From positions 1-9,157 of the forward strand of contig DAIRVC010000104.1 of NCBI GenBank assembly GCA_036803025.1: a stretch of DNA of 9,157 nt, given 5' to 3'. The notes under the pieces were generated by a model that did no database searches, was not told where the DNA came from, and was given only the letters and a program-made list of their open reading frames with translations. This DNA is from DAIRVC01 sp036803025 (lineage in GTDB: Bacteria > Chloroflexota > Anaerolineae > Anaerolineales > E44-bin32). A program made the translations under genes and the position numbers. This document shows, piece after piece, positions 1 through 5,813 of this stretch. How positions within the stretch are numbered: the first letter of the stretch is position 1; each line of letters begins with the position of its first letter.

Positions 1-220
1 CCAATACTCCCAGGAGGTACTGGCCGAGTAATCGCGCCAGGTGCAGCCCCAGTCCCCCCACGTCGGCCCTGACCAGGCCCAGTCCGCCTGTGTCAACGGC
101 CCGCGGAAACGCGCCGCGCCAGACGCGCCAATCGTCCCACTGGAACGCCAGCTCAGCGATGACGATCAGACCCACGGATGTGCAGGCCAGGACCAGAACG
201 AGCCACGGCTTGCCCTTCAT
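1..220 (-). CDS. Membrane-anchored protein of the ECF-sigma unit, N-terminal 73 residues only
   Basis: This reading frame starts with ATG at 220-218 and stays open to base 1, so the gene is cut by the left edge. Its ATG overlaps the TGA of the preceding gene as ATGA. A GGGAGG Shine-Dalgarno lies 10 bases upstream, inside that gene. The product begins MKGKPWLVLVLACTSVGLIV: two lysines followed by a hydrophobic stretch at about residues 5-25, which is either an uncleaved signal anchor or a first membrane helix. A tryptophan-rich stretch (QWDDWRVWRG, residues 27-36) follows, then a glycine/leucine-rich segment. I do not recognise a family. The 4-base overlap implies translation coupled to the two genes upstream. 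It is probably a membrane or cell-surface component of the sigma-factor regulatory unit, or a target of it, which is inferred from position only. Confidence 0.6.
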   Translation of the reverse strand, partial: MKGKPWLVLVLACTSVGLIVIAELAFQWDDWRVWRGAFPRAVDTGGLGLVRADVGGLGLHLARLLGQYLLGVL

Positions 221-651
221 GCGGCGCTTGCCTCCCGCTGGGTCTGACCACCCAGCAACCCGATCACGATCGATAGCGCCGGCAGGGCCAGCAACGCCAA
301 TCCGACGGCCACATCGGGCGCCAGGTTGCCGGCGATTCCGCTCTCGAGATCCAGCGTCCGCCGCAGCGTGCCGGCGATTGCCTCGGGCGGCGAGGCGGCC
401 AGCCCGCGCAGCCACACCCCAATTCCGGCGTAGGAGAGCGGCGGAAGAGCGCGAGTGGCCGGCTGAAGCTGCGGCACCAGAAGCCATACGCCGGCAGCCG
501 CGGCCAACGCCCGAAGCCCATACCATGCCCGCCGTCGCCGCACTTCGGCGCGACGGACGGCCGCCAATCGCCTCTCGAGACTGCGCTGCAGCTCCGGCCG
601 GACTGGCTCGGAGGGCAGCTCGCTCAAGAGATCGTCAAGCCAATCCTTCAT
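217..651 (-). CDS. Small two-helix membrane protein, candidate anti-sigma factor
   Basis: The product has 144 residues. The N-terminal ~42 residues are charged and arginine-rich (a DWLDDLLSELP start, then LERRL...RRRR at 25-41), fitting a cytoplasmic segment. A membrane helix follows at about 44-62, then a ~45-residue loop with some hydrophobic character, and a second helix at about 112-134 (VGLALLALPALSIVIGLLGG). The start overlaps the end of the sigma-factor gene by 17 bases, and a GGAGG Shine-Dalgarno sits 6 bases ahead of the ATG inside that gene, so the two are translationally coupled. A small membrane protein directly after an ECF sigma gene is the classic place for an anti-sigma factor. 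However, I see no zinc-binding HxxxCxxC anti-sigma motif and no cysteine at all. The anti-sigma role is therefore inferred from position and topology, and it could instead be an unrelated membrane protein of the regulon. Confidence 0.65.
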   Translation of the reverse strand: MKDWLDDLLSELPSEPVRPELQRSLERRLAAVRRAEVRRRRAWYGLRALAAAAGVWLLVPQLQPATRALPPLSYAGIGVWLRGLAASPPEAIAGTLRRTLDLESGIAGNLAPDVAVGLALLALPALSIVIGLLGGQTQREASAA

Positions 652-1213
652 CCGCGGCCTCCATCCAGGCTCGCAGCGCCGCCTTTGCCCGATGCAGATG
701 CGTCCGCACCGTATTGACCGGGATCGCCAGCGCCTGGGCGATCTCCTCGTAGGCGAGGCCGCCGTCGTACCGCAAGGCGATCACCGCTCGTTGAGCCGGC
801 GGCAAGCGCTCGACGCCGCGGGCCAGCCTCTGCAGGGCAAGCTTTCGTTCGAGGCGCGGCTCGGGCCCCGGCTCGTCCTCGGCCAGCTCGAGCCCGTCCG
901 CCCCCAGGTCAGCCAAGGCCAGCCGCCGCTCTCGACGCCACTGGTCTCGGGCGACGTTGACGGCGACCTGCACCAGCCACGGGAACAGCGGCCGCCCCGC
1001 ATCGCATTCGGGGAGCCGCCGCCACGCCCGCAGCCAGGCCTCCTGAACGATCGCCTCCGCCTCGCCCGCATCGCTCGCCAATCGACGCACGACCCGGTGC
1101 AGCCGCGGCGTGTGCCGCTCGACCAGCCGATCGAAGGCTTGCGCCTCGCCGCCCCGGGCAAGGCGCACCAGTTCCGTATCGTCGTCGTCCAGCGGCTTCC
1201 TATGGGAGTACAC
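635..1213 (-). CDS. ECF-type RNA polymerase sigma factor (sigma-70 family)
   Basis: The product has 192 residues, the usual length for the extracytoplasmic-function group, which directs RNA polymerase to a small regulon. Region 2 spans about residues 13-97: ELVRLARGGEAQAFDRLVER, then EAEAIVQEAWLRAWRRLP (the -10 recognition helix), and VNVARDQWRRERR. An acidic linker (GLELAEDEPGPEPR) leads to region 4 at about 125-182, where ERLPPAQRAVIALRYDGGLAYEE precedes the helix-turn-helix EIAQALAIPVNTVRTHLHRA that reads the -35 element. I chose GTG at 1213 because CGAGG lies 6 bases upstream. An in-frame ATG at 1237 would add eight residues but has no ribosome site. The frame stays open further upstream to 1519, but that part lies opposite the divergent oxidoreductase gene and is not sigma-like. 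The gene is first in an overlapping unit with two membrane-protein genes, which suggests an envelope signal. Confidence 0.9.
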   Translation of the reverse strand: MYSHRKPLDDDDTELVRLARGGEAQAFDRLVERHTPRLHRVVRRLASDAGEAEAIVQEAWLRAWRRLPECDAGRPLFPWLVQVAVNVARDQWRRERRLALADLGADGLELAEDEPGPEPRLERKLALQRLARGVERLPPAQRAVIALRYDGGLAYEEIAQALAIPVNTVRTHLHRAKAALRAWMEAADEGLA

Positions 1214-1253
1214 GCACGACCTCGGGAGAAGTTTCATCCCATGCGGGGAGGCA

Positions 1254-1259
1254 ATTGTA
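1254..1259 (-). promoter_or_regulatory. Candidate -10 element for the sigma-factor unit
   Basis: On the minus strand this reads TACAAT, matching five of six bases of the housekeeping -10 consensus in an otherwise GC-rich region. It would start transcription near 1247, giving a leader of about 34 bases to the GTG start. I see no convincing -35 at the right distance, and no typical ECF promoter (GGAAC plus CGT at 16-17 bases), so autoregulation is not shown. Confidence 0.3.
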
Positions 1260-1356
1260 ACGCGGCCGGCCGGGTGGAGAGATGTACTTCCGACTAGTGA
1301 CAACCATCGCGAGCGCTTGTGACATCTTGGACTGAAAAACCCCCCGGAGCGGTCGG

Positions 1357-1383
1357 TATTATTGGGTGGAGACCTCAGGAGGT
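1357..1383 (+). promoter_or_regulatory. Candidate -10 and strong Shine-Dalgarno of the GltD-like gene
   Basis: TATTAT at 1357-1362 matches five of six bases of the -10 consensus and would give a leader of about 20 bases. AGGAGGT at 1377-1383, followed by CACCT, is almost a full match to the 16S rRNA tail and lies 5 bases before the ATG at 1389. The ribosome site is clear and decides the start. The -10 assignment is weaker because no good -35 is seen. Confidence 0.5.
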
Positions 1384-1388
1384 CACCT

Positions 1389-2822
1389 ATGGCCGCTAAT
1401 CCCGAGGGTGACGCCGCCTTCGATCGCAAGCAACGCATGAAGCTCCCGCCGGTGGTCCACCGCCTGCGCCCGGTCGAGGAGCGCCTGCGCGACTTCGACG
1501 AGACGTATCTGCCCCTCACGGCCGACGAGGCGATTCAGGCAGCCATGCGCTGCATCCATTGCCCTGAGCCAGCCGCCTGCGTCGAGGCCTGCCCGGTGCA
1601 CAACAACATCCCCCTGGCCATGACCTTGATCGAGAAAGGGGACTTCATCGGCGCCGCGCAGGTCTACCGGCTGACCAGCTCCATGCCGGAGATCTGCGGC
1701 GTGGTCTGCCCGCACGAGTCCCTCTGCCAGGGCGCCTGCGTCCGCAACAAGCGCCACGAGCCGGTCGTGACCGGGGCCCTGGAGGCCTTCGTCGCGCAGT
1801 ACGAGCGGCAGCACGGCGGTGTCTCCATCCCGGTCGGCGCACCGAGCGGCAAACGCGTCGCCATTGTCGGGTCCGGCCCGGCCGGACTGGCCTGTGCCGA
1901 GCAGTTGGTGCAGAAGGGCCACAGCGTGACCGTGTACGAGGCACTGCCGGCGGCGGGCGGTCTGCTCGTCTACGGCATCCCGAACTTCAAGATCAGCAAA
2001 GACACGGTCCGCAACCGGATCGAGGATCTGCAGCGGGCCGGCGTGCGCTTCGTCAACGGGACGAAGATCGGCGAGGCCAAGACCATCGACGATCTGTTCT
2101 CTGACGGCTTCCAGGCCGTATTCGTCGGCGTCGGCTCCGAGATCGACGCTCCCCTGGAGGTCCCCGGCGCCGATCTACCCGGCATCTACCAGGCCACCGA
2201 CTTCCTCATCCGCGGCAATGTCGCCCCGGAGTGGCTGCCGCCCGACAAGAACACCCGGCCCGAGGTCGGCCGGCGCGTCGCCGTCGTGGGCGGCGGCGAC
2301 ACCGCCTCGGACTGCCTGCGCACGGCGCTGCGCATGGGCGCCGAAGAGGTCACCTGCCTCTACCGCCGCACCGAGGCCGAAATGCCCGGCGGGCCGAAAG
2401 ACAGAGAGTTGGCCAAGGAGGAAGGCGCCCGCTACCGCTTCCTCACCCAGCCGGTGCGCTTCATCGCTGGCCCCGACGGCCGCGTCAGCGCCGTGGAGTG
2501 TCTGCAGTGCGAGTTGGGCGAGCCGGACGACAGCGGGCGCCGTCGCCCCGTTCCGATCGAGGACTCCAACTTCACCGTCCCGGCCGATACCGTCATCCTG
2601 GCCCTGGGTTACTGGCCCGATCCCCTGATCGGCAAGACCACGCCCGGGCTGGAGACGAAGAAGTACGGCTTGATCGTCATCGATCCTGAATCCGGCGCAA
2701 CCTCGCGACCCGGCGTGTACGCCGGTGGAGATGACGTCACCGGACCGGACCTGGTCGTGACAGCCATGCGCGCCGGCCGCAAGGCCGCCGCAGCGATGGA
2801 CCAGTACCTGGCCGGCAAGTAG
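1389..2822 (+). CDS. gltD: GltD/NfnB-like NAD(P)H-dependent FAD and iron-sulfur oxidoreductase
   Basis: The product has 477 residues, the normal size for the glutamate synthase small-subunit family, whose flavin passes electrons between NAD(P)H and iron-sulfur clusters. The N-terminal ferredoxin-like domain carries two cysteine groups: C55, C58, C64, C68 (CIHCPEPAACVEACPVHNN) and C103, C107, C113, C117 (CGVVCPHESLCQGAC). The FAD-binding fold begins with GSGPAG at 161-166, followed by EALPAAGGLLVYGIPNFK. The NAD(P)-binding fold has VVGGGDTASDC at 299-309, and the C-terminal flavin motif is YAGGDD at 444-449. The family includes GltD, the large NfnAB subunit and the N-terminal half of dihydropyrimidine dehydrogenase. 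No glutamate synthase large subunit or NfnA partner is in the window, so the acceptor is unknown and 'glutamate synthase' should be read as a family name. The gene stands alone between a divergent sigma unit and a hairpin. Its domain layout recurs inside the hdrA product at the right end. Confidence 0.92.
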   Translation: MAANPEGDAAFDRKQRMKLPPVVHRLRPVEERLRDFDETYLPLTADEAIQAAMRCIHCPEPAACVEACPVHNNIPLAMTLIEKGDFIGAAQVYRLTSSMPEICGVVCPHESLCQGACVRNKRHEPVVTGALEAFVAQYERQHGGVSIPVGAPSGKRVAIVGSGPAGLACAEQLVQKGHSVTVYEALPAAGGLLVYGIPNFKISKDTVRNRIEDLQRAGVRFVNGTKIGEAKTIDDLFSDGFQAVFVGVGSEIDAPLEVPGADLPGIYQATDFLIRGNVAPEWLPPDKNTRPEVGRRVAVVGGGDTASDCLRTALRMGAEEVTCLYRRTEAEMPGGPKDRELAKEEGARYRFLTQPVRFIAGPDGRVSAVECLQCELGEPDDSGRRRPVPIEDSNFTVPADTVILALGYWPDPLIGKTTPGLETKKYGLIVIDPESGATSRPGVYAGGDDVTGPDLVVTAMRAGRKAAAAMDQYLAGK

Positions 2823-2850
2823 CCTTTCACCTCCTCCAAGGGAAGGCAAA

Positions 2851-2876
2851 GAAGGGCGGCCGCAGGGCCGCCCTTC
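2851..2876 (+). terminator. Perfect 11-bp hairpin after the GltD-like gene
   Basis: GAAGGGCGGCC (2851-2861) pairs perfectly with GGCCGCCCTTC (2866-2876) around the 4-base loop GCAG, 28 bases after the stop codon. Position and strength suit a transcription terminator. There is no T-run behind it, so it may act as a U-less terminator or as an mRNA 3'-end stabiliser. Confidence 0.6.
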
Positions 2877-3308
2877 GCGCCTCAGATCGCGCCCGGCGCG
2901 CCGATGCGTGGACGCGCCTCTCCGGCTTCTCCGTTCTCCTGCCTCGAAGCCCTCCGCCCCCAGGAATAGATAGCGTTCGCATCGCTTAGGATGTCATCTC
3001 CCCATCAATGTCATGCTGAGGCCCACACCAGACACCCTGATCCGCGTCGTCCGATCCGCGGCCGAAGCATCTCCTTGCCCCACAACGTCGTGCCTTCTCG
3101 TGCGAGGTCCAAGAGATTCTTCGCTTCGCTCAGGATGACATTCCAGCGCGGCGAAGGATCTCGCTCTTGCAGGGAGGGAATCCTTCGCTCCGTTGCGCTT
3201 CGCGCAGGATGACATGTCCGGTGAGACAGTGCCCCAAGCCACCCCATGGCGGGGCGGCAGGGGTCGCGCCCGTCGACGGTCTCCCCGTCATGCCTTCCCA
3301 ACGTCGGC
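2877..3308. other. Gene-free spacer between gltD-like gene and queG
   Basis: Together with the hairpin, about 500 bases separate the two plus-strand genes. The frames that stay open here (about 2991-3212 plus, 2994-3242 and 3011-3301 minus) show no protein-like composition. They contain the peptide strings typical of translated dispersed repeats (for example CHPERSEES and VILSEAKNL), so I do not call them genes. The left part (2877-2990) shows nothing I can assign. The right part holds the repeat listed separately and the putative queG promoter. Confidence 0.6.
3008..3215. repeat. Dispersed intergenic repeat with 'CAGGATGACAT' units
   Basis: Two direct copies of CAGGATGACAT lie at 3131-3141 and 3205-3215, each preceded by a TTCGCT-rich lead (CTTCGCTTCGCT and CTTCGCTCCGTTGCGCTTCG). 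An inverted partner with one mismatch, ATGTCATGCTG, lies at 3008-3018. Sequence of this kind, recognised in translation as CHPERSEES or VILSEAKNL, is scattered through intergenic regions of many bacterial genomes and is often mis-annotated as short proteins. Its function is not known to me. The inverted arrangement suggests a non-autonomous palindromic element. Confidence 0.6.
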
Positions 3309-3314
3309 TATACT
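3309..3314 (+). promoter_or_regulatory. Candidate -10 placing queG on a leaderless mRNA
   Basis: TATACT matches five of six bases of the -10 consensus and ends 7 bases before the A of the queG ATG at 3322. Transcription would begin at or next to the start codon. This fits the lack of any Shine-Dalgarno there. The -35 region (CGTCAT near 3286) is poor. Confidence 0.4.
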
Positions 3315-3321
3315 CGCCCGC

Positions 3322-4449
3322 ATGACCGTCGATGCTGCCAGGCTCAGCAGCCTGGCCAAGGAGGAGGGCGCCCGGCTGGGCTTCGCCTTGGTCGGCGTCA
3401 CCACCCCCCACCCGCCGGCGCATGTCGACGTCTACCGCTCGTGGATCGCCGCCGGCCGCCATGGTCAGATGGCCTACCTCGCCAGCGAACGCGGCCTGGC
3501 TCGACGGTCCGACCTGCGCCAGATCCTGCCCGAGTGTCAGTCCGTGCTGGTCGTCGCCTTGCGCTACGACCAGCCAGGCCCAGCCCAGGCGCAGGGGGCC
3601 CGCATCGCCGCGTATGCCCACGGCCGCGACTACCACGACGTCTTGCCGGAGCGCCTCGAGCGCCTGCTGGCCGCCCTGCGACAGGCGGCCGGCGTCGACT
3701 TCCCCTACAGAATCTACACCGACACCGGACCGATCCTCGAGCGCGAACTGGCACAGCGCGCCGGGCTGGGATGGATCGGCAAGAATACCTGCCTGATCCA
3801 CCCTCGCCTCGGCTCGTACCTGCTCCTGGGGGAAGCCCTGCTCGCTTTGCCTCTTGCCCCCGACCCGCCCTTTCTGCCCGACCGGTGCGGGACGTGCACG
3901 CGCTGCGTGGACGCCTGTCCGACCGGGTGCATCTTGCCCGACCGGACGCTGGACGCCTCGCGCTGCATCTCTTACCTGACCATCGAACACAAGGGGACCA
4001 TCCCGGCGGATCTGCGCCCCGCCATAGGGGATTGGCTCTTCGGCTGCGACATCTGCCAGGAGGTCTGCCCGTGGAACCGGCGGGCGGAAGCGCCGCTTCC
4101 CGATCCGGGCGACGATCCCCTGCCGCGGCTCGAGGCAGCCGACATCCTCTGCCTCGGTCCCGAATCGTTGCGCAAGACCTATGCCGGCACGCCGGTCGTG
4201 CGGCCGAGGCGCAGGGGCTTCCTTCGGAACGCGGCCATTGTGGCCGGCAACCAGGAACGACCATCCGCCATCCCGGCCCTCACTCGCGTACTCCTGGACG
4301 ACAGCGAGCCGCTCGTGCGCGCACACGCCGCCTGGGCGCTGGGGAGGATCGGCGGGCCGTCTGCTCGGGAGGCCCTGGCGCAGGCGCTCCAGCGCGAGGG
4401 GGACCCCTCGGTGTGCGCGGAAATCAAGGCCGCCCTGGTGGAAGGCTGA
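3322..4449 (+). CDS. queG: Epoxyqueuosine reductase QueG
   Basis: QueG is a cytoplasmic cobalamin and iron-sulfur enzyme that reduces epoxyqueuosine to queuosine in the wobble position of tRNAs with GUN anticodons, the last step of queuosine synthesis. The product has 375 residues, typical of the longer family members with a C-terminal HEAT-like tail. The N-terminal cobalamin-binding half includes YTDTGPILERELAQRAGLGWIGKN (132-155), with the family's conserved aspartate at D134. Two [4Fe-4S] motifs follow: CGTCTRCVDACPTGC (C189, C192, C195, C199, plus C203) and CDICQEVCPWN (C242, C245, C249), with C215 nearby in RCISYLTIEHKG. Residues ~305-370 resemble HEAT repeats (PALTRVLLDDSEPLVRAHAAWAL). 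The ATG at 3322 is chosen because family similarity begins there. It has no ribosome site, and a -10-like TATACT lies just upstream. Upstream in-frame extension to 3193 lies within the dispersed repeat and is not counted. Confidence 0.93.
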   Translation: MTVDAARLSSLAKEEGARLGFALVGVTTPHPPAHVDVYRSWIAAGRHGQMAYLASERGLARRSDLRQILPECQSVLVVALRYDQPGPAQAQGARIAAYAHGRDYHDVLPERLERLLAALRQAAGVDFPYRIYTDTGPILERELAQRAGLGWIGKNTCLIHPRLGSYLLLGEALLALPLAPDPPFLPDRCGTCTRCVDACPTGCILPDRTLDASRCISYLTIEHKGTIPADLRPAIGDWLFGCDICQEVCPWNRRAEAPLPDPGDDPLPRLEAADILCLGPESLRKTYAGTPVVRPRRRGFLRNAAIVAGNQERPSAIPALTRVLLDDSEPLVRAHAAWALGRIGGPSAREALAQALQREGDPSVCAEIKAALVEG

Positions 4450-4528
4450 GCGCTCATGCACGACTCCCGAGAGGACATTCGTCCGCAGTGAACCGGGAGC
4501 CTCTCCACTCCCGTCCGACCCCCGGCTC

Positions 4529-4551
4529 TGCGATTATTCAGGTAGGGAAGG
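4529..4551 (+). promoter_or_regulatory. Candidate extended -10 and Shine-Dalgarno of the histidine kinase
   Basis: TG at 4529-4530 followed one base later by GATTAT (4532-4537) resembles an extended -10 element in a small AT-rich island. GGGAAGG at 4545-4551 is a good Shine-Dalgarno 8 bases before GTG at 4560. The promoter part is weak. The 110-base spacer after queG holds only short imperfect hairpins (4473-4484 and 4494-4513). Confidence 0.3.
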
Positions 4552-4559
4552 TCCGCAGC

Positions 4560-5813
4560 GTGGCCACCATGGATCGCCTCCGCAAGCGATTGCAGCGTCT
4601 CTCGATTTTCAACCGGGTCCTGCTCGGCAACTCGATCGTGATCGTGGTCGGTGCCGTTGGAGGCACCCTGCTCACGCGCCACCTCGCCGTTCAGGCGGAC
4701 CTGTCGTTGATCCTGGCCTTCTCGACCCTGGGGATCCTTCTGAGCCTGCTGGTCAACTACTGGGTCCTGCGCACCGCGCTTCGTCCGGTGCGCGACCTGA
4801 TCGGCCGGATGGATCAGGTCGAAGCCGGCAAAGAGCTCGACCGGACTCTGCTGGTTGCGGAAGCCGACCCGGACACCGAGCGATTGGCGGCGGCGATCGA
4901 ATCGATGCGCACGCGCCTGCAGGAGCACGCCGGCCGGCTGCGTGCCCTGACGAAGCAGGCAATCACCGCACAGGATGGTAACCCAATCATCAGAATAGAA
5001 GAGATAATCTTTAAGGGTCAATCAGTCCTCCTCTGCTTCATCCTCATAATATTCCGGCCTCTTGTATTCCAAGAGATCGTCAATCCGTTCATCTTCGTCG
5101 CAATAAGGCCAGTCCATTATTCCCTCTCCATCAATAAGCATTTCCCCCTTGANNNNNNNNNNACCGCACAGGAGGAAGAGCGGAAGCGCATCGCCCGCAA
5201 CCTGCATGACGACACCGGGCAAGCTCTTTCCACGTTGATCATCGCCCTCGAGCGCCTGGAGACCGGCCTCCCCCCGGCGGCCTCCGAACTGCGGCCGCGC
5301 CTGAAGGCGGCCCGGGAATTGGCGACGCGGACGCTCGAGGATCTGCGCAAGCTGGTCTACGGGCTTCGGCCATCGATGCTCGATGACCTGGGCCTGGTCC
5401 CCGCCATCCGTTGGCTCGCCCGAGCGAGCCTGGAGGAATCCGGCGCACAGCTGACCTTCGAAGCCTTCGACGAGACCACTCGGCTGCCTGCCGAGGTCGA
5501 GACCGCCGTCTTCCGAATCGCCCAGGAAGCGATCCACAATGTCGTCCGCCATGCGCAGGCCGGCCGGGTGACTGTCTGCCTGGGATTGGACAGATCGGCC
5601 GTCGTCCTGCGGGTAGAGGACGACGGCCGCGGATTCGACGTCGGGCGCACCTCGGGCGCGGCCGTCCGCGACGGACGCCTGGGGTTGCTGGGAATTCAGG
5701 AGCGCGTCCAACTGCTTGGCGGTGATCTGATGGTAGACTCCCAGCCAGGCGGGGGCACTCGTCTCCAGGCGCGCGTACCCCTGTCGGGGATGGATGACCT
5801 TCCCGATGGATAA
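4560..5813 (+). CDS. Sensor histidine kinase (NarL/HisKA_3 type), split by an assembly artefact
   Basis: This is a membrane sensor kinase that would phosphorylate the response regulator encoded just after it. Start is GTG 4560 (GGGAAGG 8 bases upstream); ATG 4569 is the alternative. As written the frame gives 417 residues, but 66 codons (4976-5173) are an assembly insert. Joining the shared ACCGCACAGGA gives 351 residues and the continuous dimerisation motif TAQEEERKRIARNLHDDTGQ. In the repaired protein, membrane helices lie at ~18-38 and ~49-71 with almost no loop between them, so no periplasmic sensor domain is present. A HAMP-like linker runs ~72-125, the phosphoacceptor is H150, the ATP-domain N box is QEAIHNVVRHA (N261), then DDGRGFD (288-294) and LGLLGIQER (308-316). 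The short exterior suggests sensing within the membrane or through a partner. The coding is real and the interruption almost surely is not, because the two halves rejoin perfectly. Confidence 0.85.
   Translation: MATMDRLRKRLQRLSIFNRVLLGNSIVIVVGAVGGTLLTRHLAVQADLSLILAFSTLGILLSLLVNYWVLRTALRPVRDLIGRMDQVEAGKELDRTLLVAEADPDTERLAAAIESMRTRLQEHAGRLRALTKQAITAQDGNPIIRIEEIIFKGQSVLLCFILIIFRPLVFQEIVNPFIFVAIRPVHYSLSINKHFPLXXXXTAQEEERKRIARNLHDDTGQALSTLIIALERLETGLPPAASELRPRLKAARELATRTLEDLRKLVYGLRPSMLDDLGLVPAIRWLARASLEESGAQLTFEAFDETTRLPAEVETAVFRIAQEAIHNVVRHAQAGRVTVCLGLDRSAVVLRVEDDGRGFDVGRTSGAAVRDGRLGLLGIQERVQLLGGDLMVDSQPGGGTRLQARVPLSGMDDLPDG
4960..5021 (-). CDS. Probable DNA methyltransferase N-terminus in the foreign segment (fragment)
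   Basis: On the minus strand, TTG at 5021-5019 is preceded by GAGGAGG with 5 bases of spacing, a strong ribosome site. The reading is LTLKDYLFYSDDWVTILCGDC, with the initiator TTG read as Met. The pattern 'Y-Y/S-D-D-W-V-T-I ... G-D-C' is the usual opening of phage-type and restriction-associated N4/N6 DNA methyltransferases, whose first motif reads like xVTIYHGDC. Only about 16 codons lie in the foreign segment. The last few (LCGDC) cover the 11-base overlap and its flank and could belong to either source sequence. Beyond that the frame runs into antisense of the kinase and is meaningless. The family call rests on a very short match. Confidence 0.35.
4965..4975. repeat. 11-base overlap sequence, left copy
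   Basis: ACCGCACAGGA here is identical to 5163-5173, directly after the N run. The base before this copy continues the kinase frame from the left, and the base after the second copy continues it to the right. The two copies are the same genomic site seen at two contig ends, so this is not a biological duplication. Confidence 0.85.
4976..5152. other. Foreign low-GC segment inserted by misassembly
   Basis: These 177 bases are about 43% G+C by hand count, against about two thirds for the flanks. They interrupt the kinase exactly between its HAMP-like linker and its phosphoacceptor helix, and end at the 10-N gap. The plus-strand translation (for example LLCFILIIFRPLVFQEIVNPF) fits nothing in a kinase. 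The minus strand instead reads as good protein with its own ribosome site. The segment is best explained as a contig end belonging to another replicon, possibly a phage or another community member, fused at a short shared k-mer. Confidence 0.8.
5022..5150 (-). CDS. C-terminus of a small acidic protein in the foreign segment (partial)
   Basis: The minus strand reads 42 residues from the N gap to TGA at 5024-5022. They are very rich in Asp, Glu and Tyr: MDWPYCDEDERIDDLLEYKR at the centre and PEYYEDEAEED at the end. An internal ATG at 5141 with GGGGG just upstream could make it a complete 39-residue protein, though the spacing is short. The stop codon directly abuts the TTG start of the methyltransferase-like frame, a packed layout common in phage genomes. 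I do not recognise the protein. It does not belong to the host locus. Confidence 0.4.
   Translation of the reverse strand, partial: KGEMLIDGEGIMDWPYCDEDERIDDLLEYKRPEYYEDEAEED
5153..5162. other. Assembly gap of 10 Ns
   Basis: Ten unknown bases join two contigs. The length is probably arbitrary. The offset between the two copies of ACCGCACAGGA is 198 bases, a multiple of three, so the kinase frame appears open across the gap by chance and yields a misleading long reading frame. Confidence 0.95.

Noticed and set aside
90..752. Long plus-strand open frame opposite the sigma and membrane-protein genes
   Set aside because: It is arginine/proline/alanine-rich antisense to three well-supported overlapping minus-strand genes. 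Such frames are expected in DNA of this GC content.
2994..3242. Short minus-strand protein containing CHPERSEES
   Set aside because: This string is a known translation of a dispersed DNA repeat and shows no protein features.
4473..4513. Terminator after queG
   Set aside because: Only a 4-bp and a 6-bp stem with no T-run, too weak to call.
4976..5152. Real insertion of a mobile element into the kinase gene
   Set aside because: No inverted ends or transposase are present, the segment ends at Ns, and the 11-base repeat fits contig overlap better than a target-site duplication.
3246..5813. 855-codon open frame spanning queG, the gap and the kinase
   Set aside because: The first part is an out-of-frame shadow of queG and the middle crosses foreign sequence and Ns. 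Only the part from 4560 on, minus the insert, is kinase.
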